Shown: positions 26,491-33,326 of the stretch, piece after piece
Layout: every line of letters starts with the position of its first letter
How positions within the stretch are numbered: position 1 is the first letter of the stretch
NCBI GenBank assembly: GCA_002436415.1
Contig: DJMA01000042.1
Coordinates: 1 to 64,000, forward strand
Length of the DNA stretch: 64,000 nucleotides
Source of the DNA: Bdellovibrionaceae bacterium UBA6502
Lineage (GTDB): Bacteria > Bdellovibrionota > Bdellovibrionia > Bdellovibrionales > UBA840
Direction: 5' to 3'
Notes under the pieces: model-generated
Databases searched by the model: none
Told to the model about the DNA's origin: nothing
What the model saw: the letters and a program-made list of their open reading frames with translations, nothing else
Translations under genes and position numbers: made by a program

Positions 26491-26787
26491 TTACTCGCTA
26501 GAGGACTTCCAGTGGCTATTGTTGGCAAAACAGTTGTCAGAGTTTTCTGTATATTCGATCTTAAACTTACTTGAATCCAATCCAAGTAAGAGGCTAATTT
26601 CAGCCACAATTTGTTCTGCGGGATTTTTATCTTCTAAATTTAGAATTTGTACTCCAGGGATATTGATTTCATGCGCGCTTAAATTGATAGCGCCAGAAAG
26701 CAATATGCTTATCATCAGTAAAACCTTGTTCCAAATGTCCTCTCTTGCTTTTATTACGATTACTTTAGATGCAAAGTTTGGGCTCAA
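26491..26787 (-). pseudogene. Upstream part of the split gene, secreted
   Basis: The frame opens at a TTG (26787) and has a hydrophobic signal-like stretch VLLMISILLSGAINLSAHE. ATG 26715 with AAGG 8 nt upstream is another possible start. It ends at TAA 26491-26493, and the same frame continues for 211 more codons. About 75 mature residues contain one Cys. The plus strand has a 147-codon frame across this region, but its Ser/Ile/Leu-rich product looks like an antisense shadow. Confidence 0.45.
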
Positions 26788-26910
26788 TAGATTTTATATT
26801 ATATTTATTTATAAGCGGGACCATCAATTCCTTAAAAAGGATCAAATGCAGATTATTTGTATTTCATAGCTTTCAGAGGCTATTTTAATTTAGAGGATTG
26901 GATTGAGCTA

Positions 26911-26946
26911 GACCTAATTGGTCGCTTTGGTTGACCAAAATGGTCA
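26911..26946. promoter_or_regulatory. Tandem palindromes, possible operator
   Basis: Two adjacent dyads: GACC-TAATT-GGTC (26911-26923) and TGACCA-AAA-TGGTCA (26932-26946). Both are built from the half-site GACC/GGTC. They lie between two minus-strand secreted-protein genes, upstream of the split gene. They could bind a dimeric regulator twice on one side of the helix (centres about 22 bp apart). Confidence 0.5.
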
Positions 26947-26954
26947 GCTGAAAA

Positions 26955-27314
26955 CTAATAATCAAAGCTTCTCTGGTATTTGTATCGAGGGGATCCGTTA
27001 AGAGATTTTTTACCATAAATAAAGCTGTCGTTATCAATTAGTTCAATGTAGAGACTTTTATCAATAGACAAAAGGAATTGCTGTTCCAGTTTACTGTAGT
27101 TATAAATTAAGCTTTGTCCATCGTATTGGCAGGTAATTCCAGGGTAAAGATCTTGATTGATTGTGTTCCATTGAACCTCAATGCTAGTTCCATAGTTATG
27201 AAGAGTGGCCATGCATACTCCTACTTCATTCGAAGTATAAGTTCCGCTAGATAAATTGTTAGCGATTGCTGGGCTAGATAGACCTAGTAAGAGTGCGCAA
27301 ATAAGAATTCTCAT
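26955..27314 (-). CDS. Small secreted protein, unknown function
   Basis: A 119-residue product with signal peptide MRILICALLLGLSSPAIA and a mature part with two Cys (GVCMATLH, GITCQYDG) and beta-strand-like segments. ATG 27314 is preceded by AAGG at 6 nt; the ATG two codons earlier overlaps that site. No family recognised. Confidence 0.65.
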   Translation of the reverse strand: MRILICALLLGLSSPAIANNLSSGTYTSNEVGVCMATLHNYGTSIEVQWNTINQDLYPGITCQYDGQSLIYNYSKLEQQFLLSIDKSLYIELIDNDSFIYGKKSLNGSPRYKYQRSFDY

Positions 27315-27423
27315 AAACATCCTTCTTTTGATTTAGCTAATTTCTTCCAGTGGACTTTAACATAAAAGTTTTCGCTTGATCGTAAAACAGGCTTTTAAAG
27401 GAGAGTATTTAAATTATTTTCAG

Positions 27424-27733
27424 AACTGTCTAATTTTTAATAGTATGTATGATCTTGTTTGAATCCTTAAAATTGGCCCCTTTAATTGCGGATGAAAAGC
27501 TGCAAAAATATTAAATCATTAGCTAAGTTAAGATTCTTCAAATTGGGATTTACTTTGCAGGAAAAATAGAAAGAGATTGTCGGGACTTAACTTACAGCCA
27601 TCCGCAATTAAGTGGGCCAGTTCTTGAAACTCTTTTTTGTATTCATTAGCGGGAAAATCAAAATGGACAAAGTCACTTAGAGGATTGTTTCTTGAGAGCT
27701 ATTAAAAACTATGTGCAATGAGAGTAGATAGTT
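27424..27733. mobile_element. MITE-like element, outer copy interrupted by an inner copy
   Basis: The left end starts AACTG at 27424 and the right end is ATGTGCAATGAG...TAGTT at 27711-27733, matching 16 of 23 bases of copy A's right end. The right half from 27623 (CTTGAAACTCTTTTTTGTAT) aligns along its length with copy A from 16972. Removing the inner copy and its duplication leaves 153 bases, the same size as the other copies. The outer copy is the older, more diverged one. Confidence 0.65.
27471..27622. mobile_element. 152-bp MITE-like element, inner copy B1
   Basis: The 23-bp terminal inverted repeats match at 20 positions and share CTTAATTGCGGAT with copy A's ends. Its length is exactly 152 bp. 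The flanks are CTTAA (27466-27470) and CTTGA (27623-27627), a near-perfect 5-bp target duplication. It sits inside an older copy of the same family, about 225 bp before kynA, and fills most of an otherwise gene-free gap of about 530 bases. Confidence 0.85.
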
Positions 27734-27845
27734 CGTAAAGTTTACAGGCAAAATAATGAATCAATTGTAAATTCATACACTTAACGCAAGGCGCCTAGCT
27801 CTCTCTCATGGTGACTTATTGCTAATTGTTTTCTAATTTGAACCC

Positions 27846-28706
27846 ATGAAGGACTACTCATTAACCGTACCGAAGAAAGCCGACCTTACTTATAACTCTT
27901 ATATTAAAGTACACGAGCTTTTAGACTTACAGAAGTTAGAATCAGATCCACCTCAGCATGATGAAATGCTTTTTATCATCATTCATCAAACCTACGAATT
28001 ATGGTTCAAACAGATCCTCCACGAGTTCAACAAGGCGGTGGATTACTTAAAAAAAGATCAAACGGTACTGATGCTAAAGGCTATGAATCGGATTTATAAA
28101 ATTCAAGATGTCTTGGTTTCTCAAGTAGATATTTTAGAAACCATGACTCCTAATGAGTTTAACTATTTTAGAGATAAATTGACTCCCGCAAGTGGTTTTC
28201 AAAGTCATCAGTTTCGTCAGTTAGAATACTGCTTAGGACTTCGTAACGAAACTTACTTAAAGTTTTACAAAGAAGATGAAGAGGCTTTTAAAATTTTGTC
28301 GAAAGCGATTCAGGGGCCTAGTATTTATGATGAGTTTTTGAAGTTTTTTGCCAGGAAGGGACTAGATGTACCGCAAGAGGTTCTGAACAGAGACTATAGT
28401 AAAGCCTACGAGGAGAATGATGATTTGGCTAAAGAGATGGCCAAAATTTATGATGATCCGCTTAAGTACAATGAGCTTTATGAAGTTTTAGAAGTGATGA
28501 TGAATGTGGACCAGAAATTACTCTTGTGGCGCTATCGACATGTACAAATGGTTCGTCGAGTGATCGGTATCACCATGGGAACCGGTGGCAGTATGGGTGT
28601 TCAGTATTTACAATCGACATTAAATAAGTTGGCCTTCCCTGAAATTTGGAAAGCTCGCCAATATATCATCACTCCAGTAACTAGAGACAAAGAGGAAGAA
28701 GTATGA
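27846..28706 (+). CDS. kynA: Tryptophan 2,3-dioxygenase
   Basis: A haem enzyme that opens the indole ring of tryptophan to give N-formylkynurenine. The 286-residue product has DEMLFIIIHQTYELWFKQIL, SGFQSHQFRQLEY, the haem-ligand region WRYRHVQMVRRVIG and the GTGGSMGVQYL loop. Length is normal for bacterial TDO. It overlaps kynureninase by 4 bases (ATGA). No clear Shine-Dalgarno site is visible right before the ATG. Kynurenine formamidase is not in the window. Confidence 0.96.
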   Translation: MKDYSLTVPKKADLTYNSYIKVHELLDLQKLESDPPQHDEMLFIIIHQTYELWFKQILHEFNKAVDYLKKDQTVLMLKAMNRIYKIQDVLVSQVDILETMTPNEFNYFRDKLTPASGFQSHQFRQLEYCLGLRNETYLKFYKEDEEAFKILSKAIQGPSIYDEFLKFFARKGLDVPQEVLNRDYSKAYEENDDLAKEMAKIYDDPLKYNELYEVLEVMMNVDQKLLLWRYRHVQMVRRVIGITMGTGGSMGVQYLQSTLNKLAFPEIWKARQYIITPVTRDKEEEV

Positions 28707-29953
28707 CTTGGTCGGCCAGTTCCATTCGCCCACAATATTCTCGATTTATTGACTCTTATCCCAATTTGTTGTTCGCCAACCATTCTCATCAAGCATGGCC
28801 CAATGTGGCTAGATTTGGCCAATTAAAGGCTTTTGATCTAGCTGCAGAAAACCACGGTGCCAAGTGGATTGAAATAGAGAAAACTCGTAGCTATTTAAAA
28901 AATTATATCTCTGAATGGATTGGTAATGATTCTTTCGGAGCTGCGGATGGAATTTGTTGGGGGCAAAATACCTTTGAACTTTTAGGTAGTTTTTTAAGTT
29001 CTTTAAATTTAGATAAAGACTCAGTGATTGTCACAAGTGATACTGAATTTCATTCAATGCGTCGCCTTTTAGCGGCTTATGAAGAAAATGGCGTAAAGAT
29101 AGTCCGGGTTGAAACCTACACAGAAGAAGAACTTTTAAAAGAAGAGCCATCTGCTGGATTCTTTGTTCGTCTAAATGAGCAGATTAAAAAAGTAGATCCC
29201 AAAAAATTAAAAGCAATCATGTTTTCTAGTGTGAGTTTTCATACAGGAAATTTATTGCCTGAATTTGAGGGTGAACTATCTAGGCTCCTTACTTACTCTT
29301 GTCCTGTGTTGGTAGATTTATACCACCATATCGGGCCAAAAAGATTTAAGCTTCCAAGTCTTGGTCAGGAAAATCTCTACCTTGTTGGTGGTGGCTATAA
29401 ATACCTTCAGATGGGTGAAGGTAATTGTTGGATGAGAGCTCCTATAGACTCTAAGCTTAAGCCAATTTTAACAGGTTGGTATGCGGAGATGGAAATGCTT
29501 AGTGCTAAATCTACCGAGGAAGTGATTTATCCAGACAATGCGGAGAGATTTAGAGGGGCGACTTATGATGGTAGCTCTGTATTACGAGCAAAAGAAGTAG
29601 CAGGGTTTTTTAAGGACATTGGCTTTGATCCATCTTCTCTAGAGAAAAAATACACTGCTGACGTTAGTTATTTGTACGAGCGAATTCATAGGTTGGTGAG
29701 CAGGCTCCCTGAAAATTATAAGAAGTCTACAGGAATACGTATATTAAGTCATAAATCTCAAGATTTGAGAGCCGGTTTTTTTAGTCTTAAATTTAGAGAC
29801 GCTGCTCTGTTAAATGCCTTTTTATTGAAGAATTTTATTGAAACAGACTACCGAGGGGAAATCATTCGATTTGGTCCAGCCCCTTATACTTTAAAGACAG
29901 AAATGGATCGTTTGTTGGATGTTGTAACTGATTTTTTTGAGGGTGAAATATGA
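28703..29953 (+). CDS. kynU: Kynureninase
   Basis: A 416-residue PLP-dependent enzyme of aminotransferase fold type I. LLFANHSHQAWPN opens the protein; VDLYHHIG carries the PLP-pyridine Asp region, and the Schiff-base Lys is in GGGYKYLQMGEG. It would cleave kynurenine to anthranilate and alanine. The 4-base ATGA overlaps at both ends (with kynA and rnhB) show tight coupling. The family is somewhat divergent, but the pairing with kynA supports the call. Confidence 0.9.
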   Translation: MTWSASSIRPQYSRFIDSYPNLLFANHSHQAWPNVARFGQLKAFDLAAENHGAKWIEIEKTRSYLKNYISEWIGNDSFGAADGICWGQNTFELLGSFLSSLNLDKDSVIVTSDTEFHSMRRLLAAYEENGVKIVRVETYTEEELLKEEPSAGFFVRLNEQIKKVDPKKLKAIMFSSVSFHTGNLLPEFEGELSRLLTYSCPVLVDLYHHIGPKRFKLPSLGQENLYLVGGGYKYLQMGEGNCWMRAPIDSKLKPILTGWYAEMEMLSAKSTEEVIYPDNAERFRGATYDGSSVLRAKEVAGFFKDIGFDPSSLEKKYTADVSYLYERIHRLVSRLPENYKKSTGIRILSHKSQDLRAGFFSLKFRDAALLNAFLLKNFIETDYRGEIIRFGPAPYTLKTEMDRLLDVVTDFFEGEI

Positions 29954-30561
29954 AAAAAACTTATGAAGCTTTTGACTGGAAGTCTCTACTTGAGGACGGA
30001 CCAATAATTGGTGTTGATGAAGTTGGCAGGGGTTGTTTGGCGGGGAGAGTTTACGCCGCCGCTTGTATTTTGAATCTTAAAAAAGATCATATGCATTATA
30101 CGGATTCTAAACTCTTGTCCGAAAAACGAAGATTAGAATACTCAGAACAAATTAAGAGAGATCATCAGTTTTGCATTGCTTATGCTGAAGTGGACGAGAT
30201 TGATGAGTTAAATATTTTAAACGCCAGTCTTCTCGCCATGAAGCGTGCCGTAGACGGTTTGCAAGTTGGAATGGGAACTGTTTTGGTGGATGGCAACAAA
30301 ACAATCACCAATTTGGATACAGCCTACCAACAGATTACATTGGTAAAGGGTGACCTTCGTGCTCAACCTGTTGCTGCCGCGGCCATTTTAGCAAAAGTAG
30401 AAAGAGACAGGTATATTAGTGAATTGGGAGATCAATTTCCAAATTACGGATTTGCAACTCATAAGGCTTATCCAACAAAAGTGCACAAAGAAGCCATCGC
30501 AAGCTTCGGCCCAAGCCCAGTGCATAGAAAAAGCTTTAAAGGCGTTAAAGAATTCCTTTAA
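29950..30561 (+). CDS. rnhB: Ribonuclease HII
   Basis: A 203-residue enzyme that removes ribonucleotides and RNA primers from RNA-DNA hybrids. Catalytic acids are visible in IGVDEVGRG (Asp, Glu), VDGN and AAILAKVERDRY. The end, GPSPVHRKSFKGVKEFL, is the natural C-terminus. It overlaps kynU by 4 bases. Its last sense codon and stop, CTT TAA T, lead straight into a yraN-like frame in the +1 phase. Confidence 0.95.
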   Translation: MKKTYEAFDWKSLLEDGPIIGVDEVGRGCLAGRVYAAACILNLKKDHMHYTDSKLLSEKRRLEYSEQIKRDHQFCIAYAEVDEIDELNILNASLLAMKRAVDGLQVGMGTVLVDGNKTITNLDTAYQQITLVKGDLRAQPVAAAAILAKVERDRYISELGDQFPNYGFATHKAYPTKVHKEAIASFGPSPVHRKSFKGVKEFL

Positions 30562-30973
30562 TAAAAATCAATACCTTGGCGCGAGAGCAGAGTTGTTGTT
30601 TCTCGCTTACTTAAATCGAGATTCAAAAACAATAGATTCCCACTTTAGAAGAAGGCTATTTTCTGTGGAAATTGATATTTTTGAGTTTTCAATTCTAGAA
30701 AACAATCATAGGAGAAAATGTCTTTTCTCAGGGGATTTGGAGGAGGCTTTGTCTTCTTTCTCAGGAAAAGCTGATTCTCTGTGCCTAGATTTTTTTGAAA
30801 TTAAATCAATGTCTGGCAAGCTTTACCAGGAGAAAAGAGTTTCTAAGAATCAAAAAAAACGTCAATCACAGGTAGCAATGCATCTTTACTCAATGGGTTT
30901 TGATAATATTCAGTTTTATGATGTTTTTGTTTCAGAGTCGAAAATAGACATTAGAAAAAGGGAGCTTTGGTAG
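30557..30973 (+). CDS. YraN/UPF0102-like nuclease-fold protein, start undetermined
   Basis: The frame reads KNQYLGARAELLFLAYL, FSVEIDIFEF and SLCLDFFEIKSMSGK, then RVSKNQKKRQSQVAMHLY. These match, in order, the G..AE, GEID, FVEVK and K..R blocks of YraN, a restriction-endonuclease-like family often placed next to rnhB. An insertion of about 20 residues separates EID and EVK. No ATG, GTG or TTG lies in frame between the rnhB end and the domain. Candidates are GTG 30419 or TTG 30452 deep inside rnhB, or a +1 shift at CTT-TAA-T (30556-30562). The coordinates given start at the shift site. Confidence 0.6.
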   Translation, partial: FNKNQYLGARAELLFLAYLNRDSKTIDSHFRRRLFSVEIDIFEFSILENNHRRKCLFSGDLEEALSSFSGKADSLCLDFFEIKSMSGKLYQEKRVSKNQKKRQSQVAMHLYSMGFDNIQFYDVFVSESKIDIRKRELW

Positions 30974-31015
30974 CTTCCTGTATTAGGCTTTGCAAATAAG
31001 TTTCTTCTAAGCTTG

Positions 31016-31050
31016 GTTTACAAAAGACATTTGTGTTTGTTTTGTAAAAC
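31016..31050. other. AT-rich inverted repeat
   Basis: TTTACAAAA (31017-31025) and TTTTGTAAA (31040-31048) form a 9-bp dyad around 14 bases, just after the yraN-like gene. It could be an RNA hairpin, but there is no T tract. Confidence 0.35.
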
Positions 31051-31140
31051 TAATCCTAAAATTTTAAGTTGCTAAATATGTGAGTGATAGTTCTACTTTA
31101 AGATTTTTGGTCTTATACAAATTAGTCCTTCATTTTCTGA

Positions 31141-31292
31141 TCTTTAGCACTTTAGTTGCGGATAGAAATGAAGCCTTCTGAGTAATCAGGAGCTTATTTA
31201 AAATCCTGTCAATCGTGCCTTTATCGGCGTAGAGGGCAAATAGGGGGCTTGTCTACTTATCTTAAGAGGATTAGCAATTTAGCGAGCCAGTT
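31141..31292. mobile_element. 152-bp MITE-like element, decayed copy C
   Basis: The left end (TTTAGTTGCGGAT core) and right end (TTAGCAATTTAGCGAGCCAG) match the family ends at 15 and 17 of 23 positions, and the distance between them is exactly 152 bp. Ungapped alignment of the interior with copy B1 gives about 45% identity by hand, with a clear block AATCAGGAGCTTATTTAAAAT. No target duplication is left. It lies in the gap of about 500 bases between the yraN-like gene and csbD, which is otherwise empty. Confidence 0.65.
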
Positions 31293-31469
31293 ATGCTTTT
31301 ATTAGAAATAAGAAACTTGTTTAGAAAACTACTTAAAAAATTGTTTATAAATTTGTAGGAATCAACAAGTTTTTTACACAGGCCTTGGAATATAAAGTTT
31401 CTCATTTTTGTAGAATAGAGCCATCAGACGGGAGGCATGAAGTCTTTCGTACATTACAAAGGAGACAAA

Positions 31470-31628
31470 ATGAATTCTGATAAAATTAAAGGTAAAGTAA
31501 AAGAGACCAAAGGTAAAATCAAACAATCTGCTGGTAAGACCTTTGATGACAAAGAAATGCGTGCCGAAGGTATGGCCGATGAGGCCGAAGGTAAGGTGCA
31601 AAAAAATTATGGTAAATTGAAAGACTAA
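31470..31628 (+). CDS. CsbD-family stress protein
   Basis: A 52-residue, highly charged protein with the CsbD pattern DKIKGKVKETKGKIKQSAGK and ADEAEGKVQKNYGK. The family is often stress-induced; its molecular role is not established. AAGGAG precedes ATG 31470. The gene is monocistronic with its own strong terminator. Confidence 0.9.
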   Translation: MNSDKIKGKVKETKGKIKQSAGKTFDDKEMRAEGMADEAEGKVQKNYGKLKD

Positions 31629-31643
31629 TTTACTTTTGAAAAG

Positions 31644-31669
31644 CGTCGGCCCCAGCCGACGTTTTTTTT
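31644..31669 (+). terminator. Rho-independent terminator after csbD
   Basis: CGTCGGC, loop CCCA, GCCGACG, then eight T residues: a textbook terminator. Confidence 0.96.
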
Positions 31670-31766
31670 ATTTTCTTCAATGAATATCGCGAAACGATTT
31701 AGCGAAACTGCTCTTGGCAGAGCTGGTATTTATTAAACTAGTTCAAAGAGGTAATTTTAAAACGCC

Positions 31767-32321
31767 TTAGTGGTCAAAATCCCAAAAAATTCTTTCCACT
31801 TTGTCCTCAGAGATTTCAAAACCTACACATTCCGAAGTCTTTTGTTCTGGATCACAGTAGTAAATTCGGTTTTGATTTTTATCTACTCTTTGAGGACCAC
31901 CGAATAGCTGAGTGAGCTTCTCGGCTTTTTCTCCAATTTTTATCCCATAAGGAAGTTTTAATACATTGTCATGCATGACAAGTTTCTTCATATAAAAATC
32001 GCCTGACGATTTTTTATTACTAGATTCAGCGATGTTAATTTCGAAGCCATCGTAAACTAAGGTGTATATTTTTTCAGTCTCATTTTTATTGGTTTTTTTG
32101 GCCACTTGACGAAACTCTTGATGCTGTGGCTGACCAAAGTCTTTACTTAAGGTGTAAAAAAGATTCTTATCAGATGGTTTTTTGATTGGTGATTTTAACA
32201 GTCTTGTTAGGTGCTTTTTATGTTCCGGTTGGATTTCCTCTGTTTTTTCAGGAGCGCTCGTGCAAGAAAGAATTGAGAAAGATAAAAGGGCCATGGCAAA
32301 TATTGTTGCTAAACTTTTCAT
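31767..32321 (-). CDS. Lipoprotein of unknown function
   Basis: A 184-residue predicted lipoprotein with lipobox ILSC (C20) followed by a Lys/Glu-rich linker. The mature part has an alpha/beta pattern: FYTLSKDFGQPQ, then IYTLVYDGFEINIAE, LPYGIKIGEKAEKLTQLFGGPQRV, and IYYCDPEQKTSECVGFEIS with a likely Cys pair. The IGEKAEKLTQLFGGPQ stretch resembles small SmpA/OmlA-like folds, but I cannot assign a family. Confidence 0.7.
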   Translation of the reverse strand: MKSLATIFAMALLSFSILSCTSAPEKTEEIQPEHKKHLTRLLKSPIKKPSDKNLFYTLSKDFGQPQHQEFRQVAKKTNKNETEKIYTLVYDGFEINIAESSNKKSSGDFYMKKLVMHDNVLKLPYGIKIGEKAEKLTQLFGGPQRVDKNQNRIYYCDPEQKTSECVGFEISEDKVERIFWDFDH

Positions 32322-32505
32322 AACTAAATGCTAGCAAAAACTTCGAATTGGTCAAGACTAGGAAGTTGGGGTCTAGCAGAATAAAAACGAGAAAAAATGC
32401 CACTGCCAAGTCTTTATATTCAGCGATAAATTAGCTGATTTTTTAGTTTTACTGCCCTTAGAAATAAAATGCTGCTAGGATGCGAAAGAAACTAGAGGGT
32501 GATTT

Positions 32506-33108
32506 ATGGATTTATTAAATGACTATAAAGGCGAACCAAAAGAATTGTTTGAGAAGTGGTTTGAGCACGCAAAAAAAATCGGGATTGAGAAGCCTGAAAA
32601 GTTTTATTTAGCTAGTCTTGGCTTAGATGATTTTCCCCAAGTCAGGACTGTTTTATTCAAAGGCTTTGTTGATAATTGCTTTAGTTTTTATACCAACTAT
32701 CAAAGCCATAAGGCGAAAGAATTGGCCGAAAACCCTAATGTTAGCGCTCTTTTTTATTGGCTAAAAGATGATATGGATCACCAGATTCGAGTTTGTGGCA
32801 GTGTTCGAAAAATGTCTAAGGAAAAATCAGAAGAGTATTTTCATAGCCGCCCGAGAGGGAGCCAAATCGGCGCTTGGGCTAGTCCGCAAAGTGAGAAAAT
32901 TAGTAGTCGTGAAGATTTGGATAAAAAAGTTCAAGATTTAGAGGAGAGATTTGCAGGTAAAGACATTCCATTGCCGGAGTTTTGGGGTGGCTATTTGATC
33001 GAAGCAAAATCTTTTGAGTTTATGATTTTAAGAAAAGATCGTCTGCATGATCGATTCTTGTATAAAATGCTGGATGGTGTTTGGCAGAGAGAGCGTCTTG
33101 CTCCTTAG
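32506..33108 (+). CDS. pdxH: Pyridoxamine 5'-phosphate oxidase
   Basis: An FMN enzyme that forms pyridoxal 5'-phosphate from PNP or PMP. The 200-residue product has FYLASLGLDDFPQVRTVLFKGF, FYTNYQSHKAKEL, SRPRGSQIGAWASPQS and the C-terminal DRLHDRFLYKML..WQRERLAP, all typical of PdxH. It stands alone. PLP from it would serve kynureninase, encoded nearby, among many enzymes. Confidence 0.95.
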   Translation: MDLLNDYKGEPKELFEKWFEHAKKIGIEKPEKFYLASLGLDDFPQVRTVLFKGFVDNCFSFYTNYQSHKAKELAENPNVSALFYWLKDDMDHQIRVCGSVRKMSKEKSEEYFHSRPRGSQIGAWASPQSEKISSREDLDKKVQDLEERFAGKDIPLPEFWGGYLIEAKSFEFMILRKDRLHDRFLYKMLDGVWQRERLAP

Positions 33109-33326
33109 TCCTCTAAAACAATTCTGAGATTTTTTGGCATTTGTTCTCTGGCTTTAAGGTATGCTTTGCGCTCTATTAGACTTAGATTTCGCTGCGTTTG
33201 GGCTGGGTATGATATAGAAGCCTAAAAAGTACTCAAATTCGTTCAATATTTTTCAGCAAAGCTTCTCTGTCTTGCAGAAAATCGGGCATCTAGCTACAAT
33301 GGGGCTTGTTCAATTAGGAGAATCCC

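Noticed and set aside
26426..26869. Plus-strand 147-codon frame across the split gene
   Set aside because: Composition (Ser, Ile, Leu-rich) and lack of domain or good ribosome-binding site fit an antisense shadow; the minus strand has a signal-peptide-like start.
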